55,363 bases of DNA from Flavobacteriales bacterium UBA7519 (GCA_002476905.1 DLND01000106.1:1-55363); one strand, 5' to 3'; positions 26,257 through 35,094 are shown, counted from the stretch's first letter. Notes: generated by a model not told the origin, from the sequence alone. Numbers and translations are program-made.

Positions 26257-27414
26257 ATGCAGAAAAAAGTAAAAGTACTTTTCCGCCACAGGTCTATGGA
26301 AATGGGGGGTGTCGAAAAAGTGATATTAAATCTTCTCAATAACCTGGATCGGCAAAAATTGGATCTTACATTACTTGTAAGTCTCTATCAGGGAGAGCTT
26401 CGGGATAAGATTCCTGCACATATCAATTATGTAAAAATGAATAAAGGGAAAGAAGATTTTTCAAAAAACACCCTCATCAATAATTTACAACTTATTTTCA
26501 GAGGATTAAAAATAAAATTTTTGGAAATATTTCCCAATCTTACAGATAAATTTTATCTAGGTCAACAATTTGATATTGAAATTGCTTCTACTTATGGAGA
26601 TTACCATTCGGTGCTTAGAAGTGCTACTAAAAACTCAAAAAAAATAGGCTGGTTTCATTCGGACATCACCTTTCCGAAGCTTCAATCCGCTGTTCCTACA
26701 ATCCTAAAGCAGATTTCTCAATTCGATTATTTTATTTTCGGATCACAGCAGACCAAAGATATTTTCACCCAAACTTACCCCAACTTTAAGTTACCTGAAA
26801 ATCAAGTGATTTTAAATGCCATCCCTATCGAAGAAATCAAGCAAAAAGCAGAAGAATTTGTTCCGGATTTTGGGACTAAAGATCCTGTTTTTGTATCTGT
26901 TGGAAGACTGCATTCCAGAAAAGGCTATAAAAAACTGATAGAAGTCCACTCCCAATTAATCAAAAACGGATTCTCTCACAAAATCATTATTATTGGTGAC
27001 GGTGAAGAAAAAGAAAACCTAGAAAATCTTGCAAAAAAATTAGGTGTTAGCCATTCTTTTATTCTGATGGGATCTTTGCTCAACCCCTATCCTTATGTAA
27101 AAAATGCAGACTTTTTCATTATGCCATCTGAGTCAGAAGGCTGGCCGCTCATCATTGCGGATACGCTGATACTTCAGAAACCTATTCTTTCCACAGCAGT
27201 TGGCGGAATTCCGGAAATGATCCGTCATCTTGAGAACGGTTATCTCATCAATTATGATACAGATGAGATGTATAATGCTATGAAGGAATTTCTTACCAAT
27301 ACTGAAATCATAAAAAAGATAAAAAAAGGTCTTGAAAATTCTGAAAAACAATTTGACAACCAGAAAATCTTTGATGCAGTTGAAAATATCATTATTAAAT
27401 TAGCCCAAAAATAG
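26257..27414 (+). CDS. Glycosyltransferase family 4 (GT-B)
   Basis: A 385-residue GT-B enzyme. The N-terminal domain opens with KVKVLFRHRSMEMGGVEKVI, the glycine-rich acceptor-side loop of GT4. The C-terminal domain starts near residue 205 with DPVFVSVGRLHSRKGYKKLI, followed by IIIIGDGEEKENL. The donor-site E-x7-E pattern lies in SESEGWPLIIADTL and is followed by KPILSTAVGGIPEMI. It probably adds an internal sugar residue by a retaining mechanism. A closely similar enzyme is encoded at 29035, so one may have arisen from the other. Confidence 0.9.
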   Translation: MQKKVKVLFRHRSMEMGGVEKVILNLLNNLDRQKLDLTLLVSLYQGELRDKIPAHINYVKMNKGKEDFSKNTLINNLQLIFRGLKIKFLEIFPNLTDKFYLGQQFDIEIASTYGDYHSVLRSATKNSKKIGWFHSDITFPKLQSAVPTILKQISQFDYFIFGSQQTKDIFTQTYPNFKLPENQVILNAIPIEEIKQKAEEFVPDFGTKDPVFVSVGRLHSRKGYKKLIEVHSQLIKNGFSHKIIIIGDGEEKENLENLAKKLGVSHSFILMGSLLNPYPYVKNADFFIMPSESEGWPLIIADTLILQKPILSTAVGGIPEMIRHLENGYLINYDTDEMYNAMKEFLTNTEIIKKIKKGLENSEKQFDNQKIFDAVENIIIKLAQK

Positions 27415-27419
27415 CTGTT

Positions 27420-27986
27420 ATGAATTTTCTGTACAGAATCATTCTAAAAATTAACACGATCTGGAAAAGCATCTATAAAAAGGCTTACATAGAGACCTGT
27501 AAAGCAAGGGGAATGAAAGTTGGTGAAGGTGTTATCTTTATAGAAGCGCCGGCTTTCGGGTCAGAGCCATATTTGATAGAAATTGGTGATCGAACCAAAA
27601 TCACTGCTGGTTGTACATTTATCAATCACGATGGTGCAATGTATGTCATCAGAAGTATGGAGAAATATGCGGATGCAAGAAACTTTGGCAGAATAAAAAT
27701 CGGAGAAAACTGTTTCATTGGTAATAATTGTACATTTCTTCCAGGCGCGAAAATGGGTAATAATTGTATCTTGGGAGCTGGCTCCGTTCTCAGTTCGTCT
27801 ATGCCAGATAATTCTGTTTACGCTGGTGTTCCTGCAAAATTCATCTGCACAATAGAAGAATATGGAGACAAAGCACTGGCTAATAATGTAATATATCCCA
27901 GATCATTAGAAATCAGGAGAACCCAACTTGACAAGTATATCAAAGAAAACCTTCCTCGTACCTATAAGCCCGAAAGGACAAGATAA
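27420..27986 (+). CDS. Hexapeptide-repeat acyltransferase (WcaF/LacA-like)
   Basis: A 188-residue left-handed beta-helix enzyme. GSEPYLIEIGDRTKITAG near residue 43-60 is the hallmark of the WcaF/colanic-acid acetyltransferase group. Catalytic-type histidine lies in TFINHDGAMY. Repeats IGENCFIGNNC and MGNNCILGAGSVL lead to the closing YAGVPAKFI. It likely O-acetylates a glycan intermediate. It follows the GT4 gene after five bases and is the last gene before a new promoter. Confidence 0.85.
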   Translation: MNFLYRIILKINTIWKSIYKKAYIETCKARGMKVGEGVIFIEAPAFGSEPYLIEIGDRTKITAGCTFINHDGAMYVIRSMEKYADARNFGRIKIGENCFIGNNCTFLPGAKMGNNCILGAGSVLSSSMPDNSVYAGVPAKFICTIEEYGDKALANNVIYPRSLEIRRTQLDKYIKENLPRTYKPERTR

Positions 27987-28045
27987 TTTATACTTTTTTA
28001 ACTTCTAGATGTTATTCATAGCCTAGTATTTTCTATTCAGTTCAT

Positions 28046-28053
28046 TATATTTG
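28046..28053 (+). promoter_or_regulatory. -7 promoter element for the FabH-like gene
   Basis: TATATTTG sits 21 bases before ATG 28075 in the 88-base gap after the acyltransferase gene. It is a perfect TAnnTTTG match and is followed by GC, as in other flavobacterial promoters. The presence of a promoter here supports the downstream start at 28075. Confidence 0.5.
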
Positions 28054-28074
28054 CACAAATTACGAAGCGCGAGT

Positions 28075-29025
28075 ATGATCAACATTGCAGCGATAGAATA
28101 CTATTTGCCCAAAAATATCCTTACGAATGACGATATTGCCAAAGAATTTCCGGAATGGAGCGCCGAGAAAATCAAGTCGAAAATAGGTGTAGAATCCAGA
28201 CACATTGCAGATAAAAATGAAACAGCACTGGATATGGCATTTGAAGCCTGCCAGAAGCTTTTCTCCCATTATGACAAAAATAAAGTTGATTTTATTCTTT
28301 TCTGCACACAGAGTCCTGATTATTTTCTACCCACCACAGCCTGCATCCTTCAGGACAAATTAGGTCTTTCCAAGACCATCGGTGCATTGGATTTTAACCT
28401 GGGTTGCTCCGGTTTTGTTTACGGACTTACACTCGCAAAAGGGCTAATCGCATCAGGAATTGCAAAGAACATTCTTCTTGTAACTGCAGAAACTTATTCA
28501 AAATTTCTGGATAAAGAAGACAAATCTAACCGAACTATTTTCGGAGATGGTGCAGCGGTAACCATCATAGAAAAGGACAACGCAAAAACAGATCTGCATT
28601 TTTCTGTAGGAACAGACGGAAGCGGATATAATAACCTGATCGTACAAAACGGTGCTTGCAGAAATAAAGAAGAAAAACCAGTACTGTTCATGAAAGGCCC
28701 AAAAATCTTTACATTTGCAGTAGAAAACATTCCGGGACTTGTAGCAGATACTTTGGAAAAGAATCAATTAACTATTGAAGATGTAGATCTTTTTGTTTTC
28801 CATCAGGCCAGTTCTTATATGTTGAATTATCTGCGAGAATTATGCAACATTCCGGAAGAAAAATTTTTTATGGAAATTGAGACAATCGGCAATACTGTTT
28901 CCGCTAGCATTCCGATTGCACTGAAACTTGCATCGGAGAAAGGAAAAATTAGGACAGGTTCCAGAGTGATGGTAGTGGGATTTGGGGTTGGCTATTCCTG
29001 GGGAGCTGGAGTTGTGGAATTTTAA
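28075..29025 (+). CDS. 3-oxoacyl-ACP synthase III-like enzyme (KAS III, FabH-like)
   Basis: A 316-residue thiolase-fold enzyme. The catalytic triad is intact: C111 in LGCSGFVYGL, H243 in FHQAS and N273 in IGNTVSAS, at almost the same spacing as in E. coli FabH. The N-terminus INIAAIEYYLPKNILTND is typical of KAS III homologues found in secondary or surface-glycan loci. ATG 28075 is preferred over an upstream TTG because of the -7 element at 28046. It condenses an acyl-CoA with malonyl-ACP or catalyses a related acyl transfer. No acyl carrier protein is encoded nearby. It may supply an acyl group for glycan decoration rather than bulk fatty acids. Confidence 0.82.
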   Translation: MINIAAIEYYLPKNILTNDDIAKEFPEWSAEKIKSKIGVESRHIADKNETALDMAFEACQKLFSHYDKNKVDFILFCTQSPDYFLPTTACILQDKLGLSKTIGALDFNLGCSGFVYGLTLAKGLIASGIAKNILLVTAETYSKFLDKEDKSNRTIFGDGAAVTIIEKDNAKTDLHFSVGTDGSGYNNLIVQNGACRNKEEKPVLFMKGPKIFTFAVENIPGLVADTLEKNQLTIEDVDLFVFHQASSYMLNYLRELCNIPEEKFFMEIETIGNTVSASIPIALKLASEKGKIRTGSRVMVVGFGVGYSWGAGVVEF

Positions 29026-29034
29026 TATCAATAA

Positions 29035-30180
29035 TTGAAGAAAAAAATCCTTATCAGAATCGGTTCTCTGCGTCACGGTGGCGCAGAAAAAGTTTTGGTG
29101 ACGTTTCTCAGAAATCTTCCTAAAGACAAGTATGAAGTGGATCTTTTGCTGAACCTCTATTCCGGGAAATATCTGCCAGATGTTCCCGATTGGGTGAATG
29201 TGATGTTTCTGAACCGAGGCGAGATGATTACCACCAACCGCCCGAAGGATCTTCCTAAAAAAATATACCGGGTTGTTTACCAACAACTTCTGAAAAAGTA
29301 CCCTAAAATTCTTTACAAGAAGAAGCTGAAAAATAAACAATATGATGTAGAGTTTGCGGCTATCCACGGTTTTATGGACGAAATCCTGAACAGTCCGCTG
29401 AAGTCTTCAAAAAAACTGATGTGGATTCATAATGATCTAACACAGGTCAGCGGCTATACTCCTGAAAAAATCAGGCGATTTTTTCGATATGATAAAGTAA
29501 TGGTGATTTCCGAAAAAATCCAGGAGACTTTTTTATCCCTGGCAGAAAACCAAGCCGAAAAAGACAAAATTGTAAGAATTTACAATCCTTTGGACACCCA
29601 AGAAATTCTCACAAAATCCGAAAAACCTGTCATCAATTATCAATTTGATGAATCTGTTCCTACGTTTGTTTCAGTAGGAACTGTATTTCCTCAAAAGGGA
29701 TTTGACCGCTTGCTGAGAGTCCATAAAAGGCTTTTGGATGATGGTTTTCCCCACCGAATTTTGATTTTAGGTGATGGTTATGATTTTGAGACGATTAAAA
29801 AGCTGAAATCCGACCTTGGCGTCGATGAGACTGCAACTATGTTTGGTTTCACAGATAATCCTTATCCTTATTTCAGACAAGCCAATTATTATATCCTGAG
29901 TTCACGTTATGAAGGTTTTCCTACAGTACTTTTTGAAGCTATTACGCTGAAGAAGAACATTATAGCAACCGATGTTTCCGGCGTGCGAGAAATGTTGAAT
30001 GAAGGTAACCTAGGCCTCATCACAGATAATTCCGAAGAAGGCATCTACCAAGGGATGAAACAAGCATTGCAACATCCGGAAAGTTTTGATGATTATCAAA
30101 AAAAACTGACCGACTATCAAATGCCTTTTGATCTGGAAAACTCTGTAAAACGGATTATGGACATAATAGATGATTTATAA
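29035..30180 (+). CDS. Glycosyltransferase family 4 (GT-B), TTG start
   Basis: A 381-residue GT-B enzyme. No ATG precedes the conserved N-terminus KKKILIRIGSLRHGGAEKVL, so the TTG at 29035, nine bases after the previous stop, is the probable start. The second domain begins near residue 208 (VPTFVSVGTVFPQKGFDRLL), then ILILGDGYDFE. The donor site SSRYEGFPTVLFEA has the E-x7-E spacing. It resembles the 26257 enzyme in domain layout and in N-terminal motif. It is probably co-transcribed with the FabH-like gene. Confidence 0.88.
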   Translation: MKKKILIRIGSLRHGGAEKVLVTFLRNLPKDKYEVDLLLNLYSGKYLPDVPDWVNVMFLNRGEMITTNRPKDLPKKIYRVVYQQLLKKYPKILYKKKLKNKQYDVEFAAIHGFMDEILNSPLKSSKKLMWIHNDLTQVSGYTPEKIRRFFRYDKVMVISEKIQETFLSLAENQAEKDKIVRIYNPLDTQEILTKSEKPVINYQFDESVPTFVSVGTVFPQKGFDRLLRVHKRLLDDGFPHRILILGDGYDFETIKKLKSDLGVDETATMFGFTDNPYPYFRQANYYILSSRYEGFPTVLFEAITLKKNIIATDVSGVREMLNEGNLGLITDNSEEGIYQGMKQALQHPESFDDYQKKLTDYQMPFDLENSVKRIMDIIDDL

Positions 30181-30219
30181 TTGTTGTAAGATTTCCCTTC
30201 TAATTTGTAATTTTATAAA

Positions 30220-30771
30220 ATGAGCGATTCTATCATACAAAAAGATTTTTATAGAGAAAGCGGCCGTTACCTTTCTCATTTTCAGATTCTGAAGAAATGC
30301 TACAGCCCGAATCTGCATTATATTTATCTTTTCAGAAAAGCCCAGAGATATTATAAAATACCAGTCATAGGCTTGTTTTATAAATTACTTCTCAGGCACT
30401 ATCAGATTCTTTACGGCTTCCAGATCTACCCGGAAACAGAAATTGGGGAAGGTTTATATCTTGGTCATTGGGGACATCTCGTGATTAATCCCAAAGCCAA
30501 AATAGGGAAAAACTGTAATATTGCGCAAGGGGTGACTATTGCGCAGTCCAACCGTGGAAAAAGCGAAGGCGTGCCAGTCATCGGGGACGAAGTCTGGATT
30601 GGCCCGAATGCTGTAATTGTAGGAAAAGTAACCATCGGAAATAACGTCCTGATTGCCCCGAATGCCTATGTGAATACGGATGTTCCGTCTAATTCTGTGG
30701 TGATCGGAAATCCCGCTGTGATTAGCTCTAACATAAATGCTACGGAAGGATATATAAACAACAAGGTTTAG
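30220..30771 (+). CDS. Serine acetyltransferase-like hexapeptide O-acyltransferase (CysE-like)
   Basis: A 183-residue protein combining a short helical N-terminus with a left-handed beta-helix. The core GFQIYPETEIGEGLYLGHWG followed by LVINPKAKIGKNCNI is characteristic of CysE-type and capsular SAT-like acetyltransferases. VPVIGDEVWIGPNAVIVGKV closes the helix. It lacks the long N-terminal domain of housekeeping CysE, and such short forms are common in polysaccharide loci, where they acetylate sugars. It is the last recognisable gene of the surface-glycan region. Confidence 0.82.
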   Translation: MSDSIIQKDFYRESGRYLSHFQILKKCYSPNLHYIYLFRKAQRYYKIPVIGLFYKLLLRHYQILYGFQIYPETEIGEGLYLGHWGHLVINPKAKIGKNCNIAQGVTIAQSNRGKSEGVPVIGDEVWIGPNAVIVGKVTIGNNVLIAPNAYVNTDVPSNSVVIGNPAVISSNINATEGYINNKV

Positions 30772-30942
30772 CGACAAAATTCGTAGCAAATTTTCTTGCA
30801 GATTTACAATCCTTGATTATAACGAATATCATTGATATAATAAAAGAATCATCAGAAAAATAAGCATCAACTAATACTATGAACTCTACAAAAGTATAAC
30901 TATTAAACTTTGTTAAAAATTCGATTTTTAAAGATTAATCAT

Positions 30943-30950
30943 TAAATTTG
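30943..30950 (+). promoter_or_regulatory. -7 promoter element for the carbonic anhydrase operon
   Basis: TAAATTTG followed by CAAT lies 64 bases before the carbonic anhydrase ATG. The whole 243-base gap 30772-31014 holds no other feature I can support. It marks the boundary between the polysaccharide locus and the inorganic-carbon module. Confidence 0.45.
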
Positions 30951-31014
30951 CAATATTGATTTGGCCTATTAAAAACAAAATACTAATAACTAAATCATAT
31001 AACAAGAATACCGA

Positions 31015-31680
31015 ATGTCGAAGTCGTATAAAGCTATTTTTGAGAACAATAAAAAATGGGTAGAGTCTAAGATTGCGGATAACCCGGAATATTTCCACGA
31101 ACTCGCCAAAACGCAAAATCCAGAATATCTCTACATTGGATGCTCCGACAGCCGTGTTACTGCTGAAGATATGATAGGTGCACAGCCAGGTGAAGTTTTT
31201 GTTCACAGGAATATTGCTAACGTAATCAACACGCTTGATATGAGTTCCACAGCTGTAATTCAGTATGCCGTAGAACATCTAAGAGTTAAACATATCATCG
31301 TATGTGGTCATTATAATTGTGGTGGTGTGAAGGCCGCAATGACATCTCAGGATCTTGGCTTGCTTAATCCTTGGCTTAGAAATATTCGTGATGTTTACAG
31401 GCTTCATCAGACCGAGCTTGATGCTATTGAAGATGATTCAAAAAAATATGACCGTCTTGTAGAACTTAATGTTCAGGAGCAGTGCATCAATGTAATCAAA
31501 ATGGCATGCGTGCAGGAACGTTATATTCTTGAAGAGCAACCATTAGTCCACGGTTGGGTGTTTGACCTGAGAACAGGCAGGATCATCGACCTTGAAATCG
31601 ATTTTGAAAAAATATTAAAAGACATTCAGAAAATCTACAACCTTACAGATTCTGACTGGGTGATGAGTCGCAGAAAATAA
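31015..31680 (+). CDS. can: Beta-class carbonic anhydrase
   Basis: A 221-residue cytoplasmic enzyme interconverting CO2 and bicarbonate. The zinc ligands are C43 in YIGCSDSRV, H99 and C102 in CGHYNCGG, with D45 and R47 forming the catalytic dyad. RNIANVINTLDMSS and VHGWVFDLRTG are conserved in the Can/clade B group. A small secreted-protein gene follows after 16 bases, then a SulP transporter and a second carbonic anhydrase, suggesting joint action in bicarbonate handling. Confidence 0.95.
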   Translation: MSKSYKAIFENNKKWVESKIADNPEYFHELAKTQNPEYLYIGCSDSRVTAEDMIGAQPGEVFVHRNIANVINTLDMSSTAVIQYAVEHLRVKHIIVCGHYNCGGVKAAMTSQDLGLLNPWLRNIRDVYRLHQTELDAIEDDSKKYDRLVELNVQEQCINVIKMACVQERYILEEQPLVHGWVFDLRTGRIIDLEIDFEKILKDIQKIYNLTDSDWVMSRRK

Positions 31681-31696
31681 GCTCATTAATGAGAAA

Positions 31697-31996
31697 ATGA
31701 AGTATTGGAGTATTATAACATTAATGGTTTTCTTAAACTTTACAGCACTACCGGGTATTGCTGCAGTTTTCGGATGGGAACTGCCCAGAACCAATGTTGT
31801 AATCAATGAAGAAGAGCAACACTCCACAAACACAATCGTTATCTACGAAAAAACGATTCCTAAAACCCTGAACATCCACGATTTCATAAAATTCTTTGAA
31901 TCAGATCCTAATAAAAAAAGAATTTTCAGCTGGGAGTCAAAATTATACTTTCCACCTCTTCTCAGTACTTTTTCCCCTCCACCGGAAAATATATAA
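31697..31996 (+). CDS. Small hypothetical protein with N-terminal signal sequence
   Basis: A 99-residue protein with a hydrophobic N-terminus (ITLMVFLNFTALPGIAAVFG) that could be a signal peptide or single anchor. It is followed by a charged, proline-rich remainder with TIVIYEKTIPKTLNIHDF. No family was recognised. It is 16 bases downstream of the carbonic anhydrase gene, so probably co-transcribed. The next 181 bases up to the SulP start contain only a weak TGCC-GGCA inverted repeat and nothing I can name. Confidence 0.6.
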   Translation: MKYWSIITLMVFLNFTALPGIAAVFGWELPRTNVVINEEEQHSTNTIVIYEKTIPKTLNIHDFIKFFESDPNKKRIFSWESKLYFPPLLSTFSPPPENI

Positions 31997-32177
31997 ATAA
32001 CTTTTTTAGATGCTTTTTTTAGCTTACACTGAGAAAGCCAGCTAATGTTGTGCATTTAAAAAAACTCGTCGATGCCCCTTATCTGAGGCACCAGTTATTT
32101 ATTCTGTACAGCCACCCGTACTTGAATAAAGCAATTGTCTTTATTTCAGGTAGTCTGTGAAACCTAAAAATTTACAA

Positions 32178-33773
32178 ATGAAAAATTCAACATCTTTGTT
32201 CGGAGGGATCAAAGAAAACTTTCCATCGGCACTTGTCGTATTCCTTGTGGCTTTACCGCTATGTCTTGGTATTGCACTGGCATCCGGCGCTCCGCCATTA
32301 TCTGGCATCATTTCGGGTGTTGTGGGCGGAATAGTAGTAGGCATAATCAGTAATTCCAACATTTCCGTGTCCGGACCAGCGGCAGGACTTACAGCCATTA
32401 TTTTGGTAGCAATAACTGATATCGGTGCATTTGAATTGTTTTTGTGCGCAGGAATTATTGCCGGAATCATTCAACTTATTCTTGGCTTCATCCGTGCTGG
32501 AAGTATCTCTAATTATTTTCCCAACAACGTCATCGAAGGAATGCTTGCGGGGATTGGTATCATTATTATATTAAAACAAATATCACACGCTGTGGGAATT
32601 GATAAGGATTATGAAGGTCACGAATCTCTTTTTGACAATGGTTTCAATAGCGGTTATTTTGCAGAATTGCTATCTGCAATACACCCAGGCGCAGTTGTGA
32701 TTACACTAGTCTCAATTTCTATTCTATTGGCTTGGGATAATGTTCCTGCGCTCAAAAAATTAAAAGTACTGCCTGGTGCTTTAGTAGCTGTAATAACAGG
32801 TATTCTTCTCAATGAATTATTTAAAATATCAGAAAGCACACTTGCGATAGCGCCGGAACATCTAGTAACACTTCCTGTTCCAAAAAGTTTGGAAGATTTT
32901 AAAAACCTGATTACTTTTCCGGATATTTCGGGGTTTACAAACCCTAAAGTATGGATCACAGGAGCTACCATTGCCATAGTTGCATCTATAGAAACTTTGC
33001 TATGTATAGAAGCCTCTGACAGGCTAGATGTGAAAAGAAGAATCACGGACACCAACCTGGAACTGAAAGCACAAGGAATTGGCAACCTAATAAGTTCTTT
33101 AATTGGCGGGCTGCCAATGACATCTGTAGTGGTAAGGAGTTCGGCCAATGCAAATGCCGGTGCAACATCCAAGCTATCAACCATTATGCACGGTATTTTG
33201 CTTCTGATTTGTGTATTATCCATCCCATTCATCCTGAATCTTATTCCGCTGGCTACATTGGCTGCGGTTCTGATATTGGTCGGATATAAGCTTGCCAAAC
33301 CAGCAACCTTCATTCATTTTTGGAAAAACGGAAAATACCAGTTTATCCCATTTTTGGCAACTGTTGTGGCAGTGGTTGCAACTGATCTGCTAAAAGGTGT
33401 AGGCATTGGATTATTGATATCAATCATTTATATTTTGCAAGGAAATATGAAAAGAGCCTATTATCTGAGCAAAGAAAACTTGGATGATGCAGATGAAATC
33501 AGCATAAAACTAGCGGAAGAAGTATCATTTCTGAACAAGGCTGCCATCAAAAAAACCCTTAAAAATATAAAATCCAAATCTAAAGTTATCATTGACGCGA
33601 GAAAAACTTCCTATATCACCACAGACGTTTTGGAAATGATACAGGATTTCGCAAACGTAAGAGCAAAAGAAGAAGATATTGAAGTGGAATTATTGGGCTT
33701 CAAAACATCCTATAGGGATTATGCCAATGATCAAGACTCTCATGTAGTCGTACACCACAGAAGAGCGATGTAA
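32178..33773 (+). CDS. SulP-family inorganic anion transporter with STAS domain
   Basis: A 531-residue protein starting at ATG 32178; an in-frame GTG seven codons earlier is less likely. The first 430 residues hold a dozen or so hydrophobic segments with the SulP motifs VVFLVALPLCLGIALASGAP, ISVSGPAAGLTAI and GGLPMTSVVVRSSANANAGA. A C-terminal STAS domain covers about 440-531 (VIIDARKTSYITTDVLEMI). SulP proteins carry sulfate, bicarbonate or other anions. Flanking carbonic anhydrase genes on both sides make bicarbonate, with Na+ or H+ coupling, the best guess here. Confidence 0.9.
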   Translation: MKNSTSLFGGIKENFPSALVVFLVALPLCLGIALASGAPPLSGIISGVVGGIVVGIISNSNISVSGPAAGLTAIILVAITDIGAFELFLCAGIIAGIIQLILGFIRAGSISNYFPNNVIEGMLAGIGIIIILKQISHAVGIDKDYEGHESLFDNGFNSGYFAELLSAIHPGAVVITLVSISILLAWDNVPALKKLKVLPGALVAVITGILLNELFKISESTLAIAPEHLVTLPVPKSLEDFKNLITFPDISGFTNPKVWITGATIAIVASIETLLCIEASDRLDVKRRITDTNLELKAQGIGNLISSLIGGLPMTSVVVRSSANANAGATSKLSTIMHGILLLICVLSIPFILNLIPLATLAAVLILVGYKLAKPATFIHFWKNGKYQFIPFLATVVAVVATDLLKGVGIGLLISIIYILQGNMKRAYYLSKENLDDADEISIKLAEEVSFLNKAAIKKTLKNIKSKSKVIIDARKTSYITTDVLEMIQDFANVRAKEEDIEVELLGFKTSYRDYANDQDSHVVVHHRRAM

Positions 33774-33822
33774 ATATCAAAACCTACAAAAAATTAATCA
33801 CTAAAAATCAATTACAAATAAA

Positions 33823-34458
33823 ATGAAAGCACATACATCCGAAACACAAGCAACCATAACTCCAGAAAAAGCACTCAACTTTCTGAAAGAAGGAAACCAA
33901 AGATTCGTAAACAACCTGAAAGCTAACCGTGATCTTCTGGAACAAGTAAATGCCACCAGAGCGGGACAATGGCCTTTTGCAGTTATTCTTAGTTGCATAG
34001 ACAGCCGTACATCTGCAGAACTGATCTTTGACCAAGGATTAGGTGATATTTTCAGCATCAGAATTGCGGGAAATTTTGTAAATCAGGACATTCTTGGCTC
34101 AATGGAATTTGGCTGCAATGTTGCAGGTTCAAAACTGGTTGTCGTTCTAGGACACTCCAAGTGTGGTGCACTAAAGGGTGGTCTAGATTCCGCAGCTATC
34201 GAACCAATGGGAATGGATAACCTGAATCATCTCATTGGCCATTTTGATCCGATTATCAAAACCATTATAAAAGATGGTGAAGAACGCTCTTCTTCTAATG
34301 AAGATCTTCTGGAAAGGCTGAATCATCACAATGTGAAGCACGCCATCGAGGATATCCGCAAGCAAAGTTCTACTTTAAAAAAACTGGAAGACGAAGGTAA
34401 AATCAAAATCGTAGGTGCAAACTACGACGTAGAAACAGGCGTTGTAAGTTGGTTATAG
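33823..34458 (+). CDS. Beta-class carbonic anhydrase, second copy
   Basis: A 211-residue enzyme of a different beta subgroup from the 31015 protein. The zinc ligands are C58 in SCIDSRTSAE, H111 and C114 in LGHSKCGA. The N-terminus ITPEKALNFLKEGNQRFVNN and IFSIRIAGNFVNQDILGSME mark the group often found next to SulP genes. No signal peptide is seen, so it is cytoplasmic. It begins 49 bases after the transporter and probably equilibrates the imported bicarbonate with CO2. Confidence 0.94.
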   Translation: MKAHTSETQATITPEKALNFLKEGNQRFVNNLKANRDLLEQVNATRAGQWPFAVILSCIDSRTSAELIFDQGLGDIFSIRIAGNFVNQDILGSMEFGCNVAGSKLVVVLGHSKCGALKGGLDSAAIEPMGMDNLNHLIGHFDPIIKTIIKDGEERSSSNEDLLERLNHHNVKHAIEDIRKQSSTLKKLEDEGKIKIVGANYDVETGVVSWL

Positions 34459-34486
34459 AAAACATTTTTTCTTCATATAATTAGGG

Positions 34487-34520
34487 AAGTTGGCCGGGTA
34501 ATTTATTATCCGGTCAACTT
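34487..34520. terminator. Long hairpin terminator between convergent genes
   Basis: AAGTTGGCCGGGTAAT pairs with ATTATCCGGTCAACTT over 16 positions with two G-T wobbles, and ATTTT follows on the plus strand. It ends transcription of the carbonic anhydrase gene and overlaps the pth stop codon by two bases. Confidence 0.8.
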
Positions 34521-35082
34521 ATTTTCCGTTGAATGTAGTCATCGTATTCTGTATGCCTGCGAAAACAAAAGACAGTACGGCTTGGGAAAATTTTTCGATT
34601 CTTTCGGAAAGCTTTTCTTTTTCTTCTTCATTCCATTTTCCGAGAACATAATCTGCCTGTCTTCCTTCCGAAAAGTCTGCAGAAATCCCGAACCTCAGTC
34701 TGGGATAATTTTGTGTGTTGAGTTGTGACTGTATGCTTTTCAGGCCGTTGTGCCCAGCATCAGAACCTTTCATCTTCATCCTGAGCGATCCAAATGGCAA
34801 TGCCAGATCATCGGTAATCACCAGAATATTTTCTAAAGGAATATTTTCTTTCTGCATCCAGAATTTAACCGCATTTCCGGAAAGATTGACATAGGTGTCT
34901 GGTTTCAGAATAAACACTTTTCTGCCTTTGTATTTGCCTTCTGCCAAAAGTCCGAAGTTGGAAGATTTGAAAGGTGCATCTATTTTTTCCGCTACTTTTT
35001 CTGCTACCTTAAAGCCGATATTATGACGCGTTTCTACGTATTCGTCGCCTTTGTTACCTATGCCGACAATCAGATATTTCAT
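34519..35082 (-). CDS. pth: Peptidyl-tRNA hydrolase
   Basis: A 187-residue enzyme that releases tRNA from peptidyl-tRNA drop-off products. The catalytic histidine lies in ETRHNIGFKVAE near residue 20. VIVGIGNKGDEY at the N-terminus, PDTYVNLSGNAV near residue 60 and LPFGSLRMKMKGSDAGHNGL near residue 95-115 are classical Pth motifs. It is transcribed with the lipoprotein gene 12 bases upstream. Confidence 0.95.
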   Translation of the reverse strand: MKYLIVGIGNKGDEYVETRHNIGFKVAEKVAEKIDAPFKSSNFGLLAEGKYKGRKVFILKPDTYVNLSGNAVKFWMQKENIPLENILVITDDLALPFGSLRMKMKGSDAGHNGLKSIQSQLNTQNYPRLRFGISADFSEGRQADYVLGKWNEEEKEKLSERIEKFSQAVLSFVFAGIQNTMTTFNGK

Positions 35083-35094
35083 TTCAAATTAAAT

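Noticed and set aside
28840..29367. Minus-strand open frame of 175 codons across the FabH-like and GT4 genes
   Set aside because: It is antisense to two well supported genes, including catalytic motifs, and has no recognisable domain.
1..30771. Possible mobile island boundaries around the glycan locus
   Set aside because: No integrase, transposase, tRNA gene or terminal direct repeat was found in the window, so lateral transfer can only be guessed from gene content.
32654..33313. Minus-strand open frame of 219 codons inside the SulP gene
   Set aside because: It lies entirely antisense to a strongly conserved transporter and shows no family motif.
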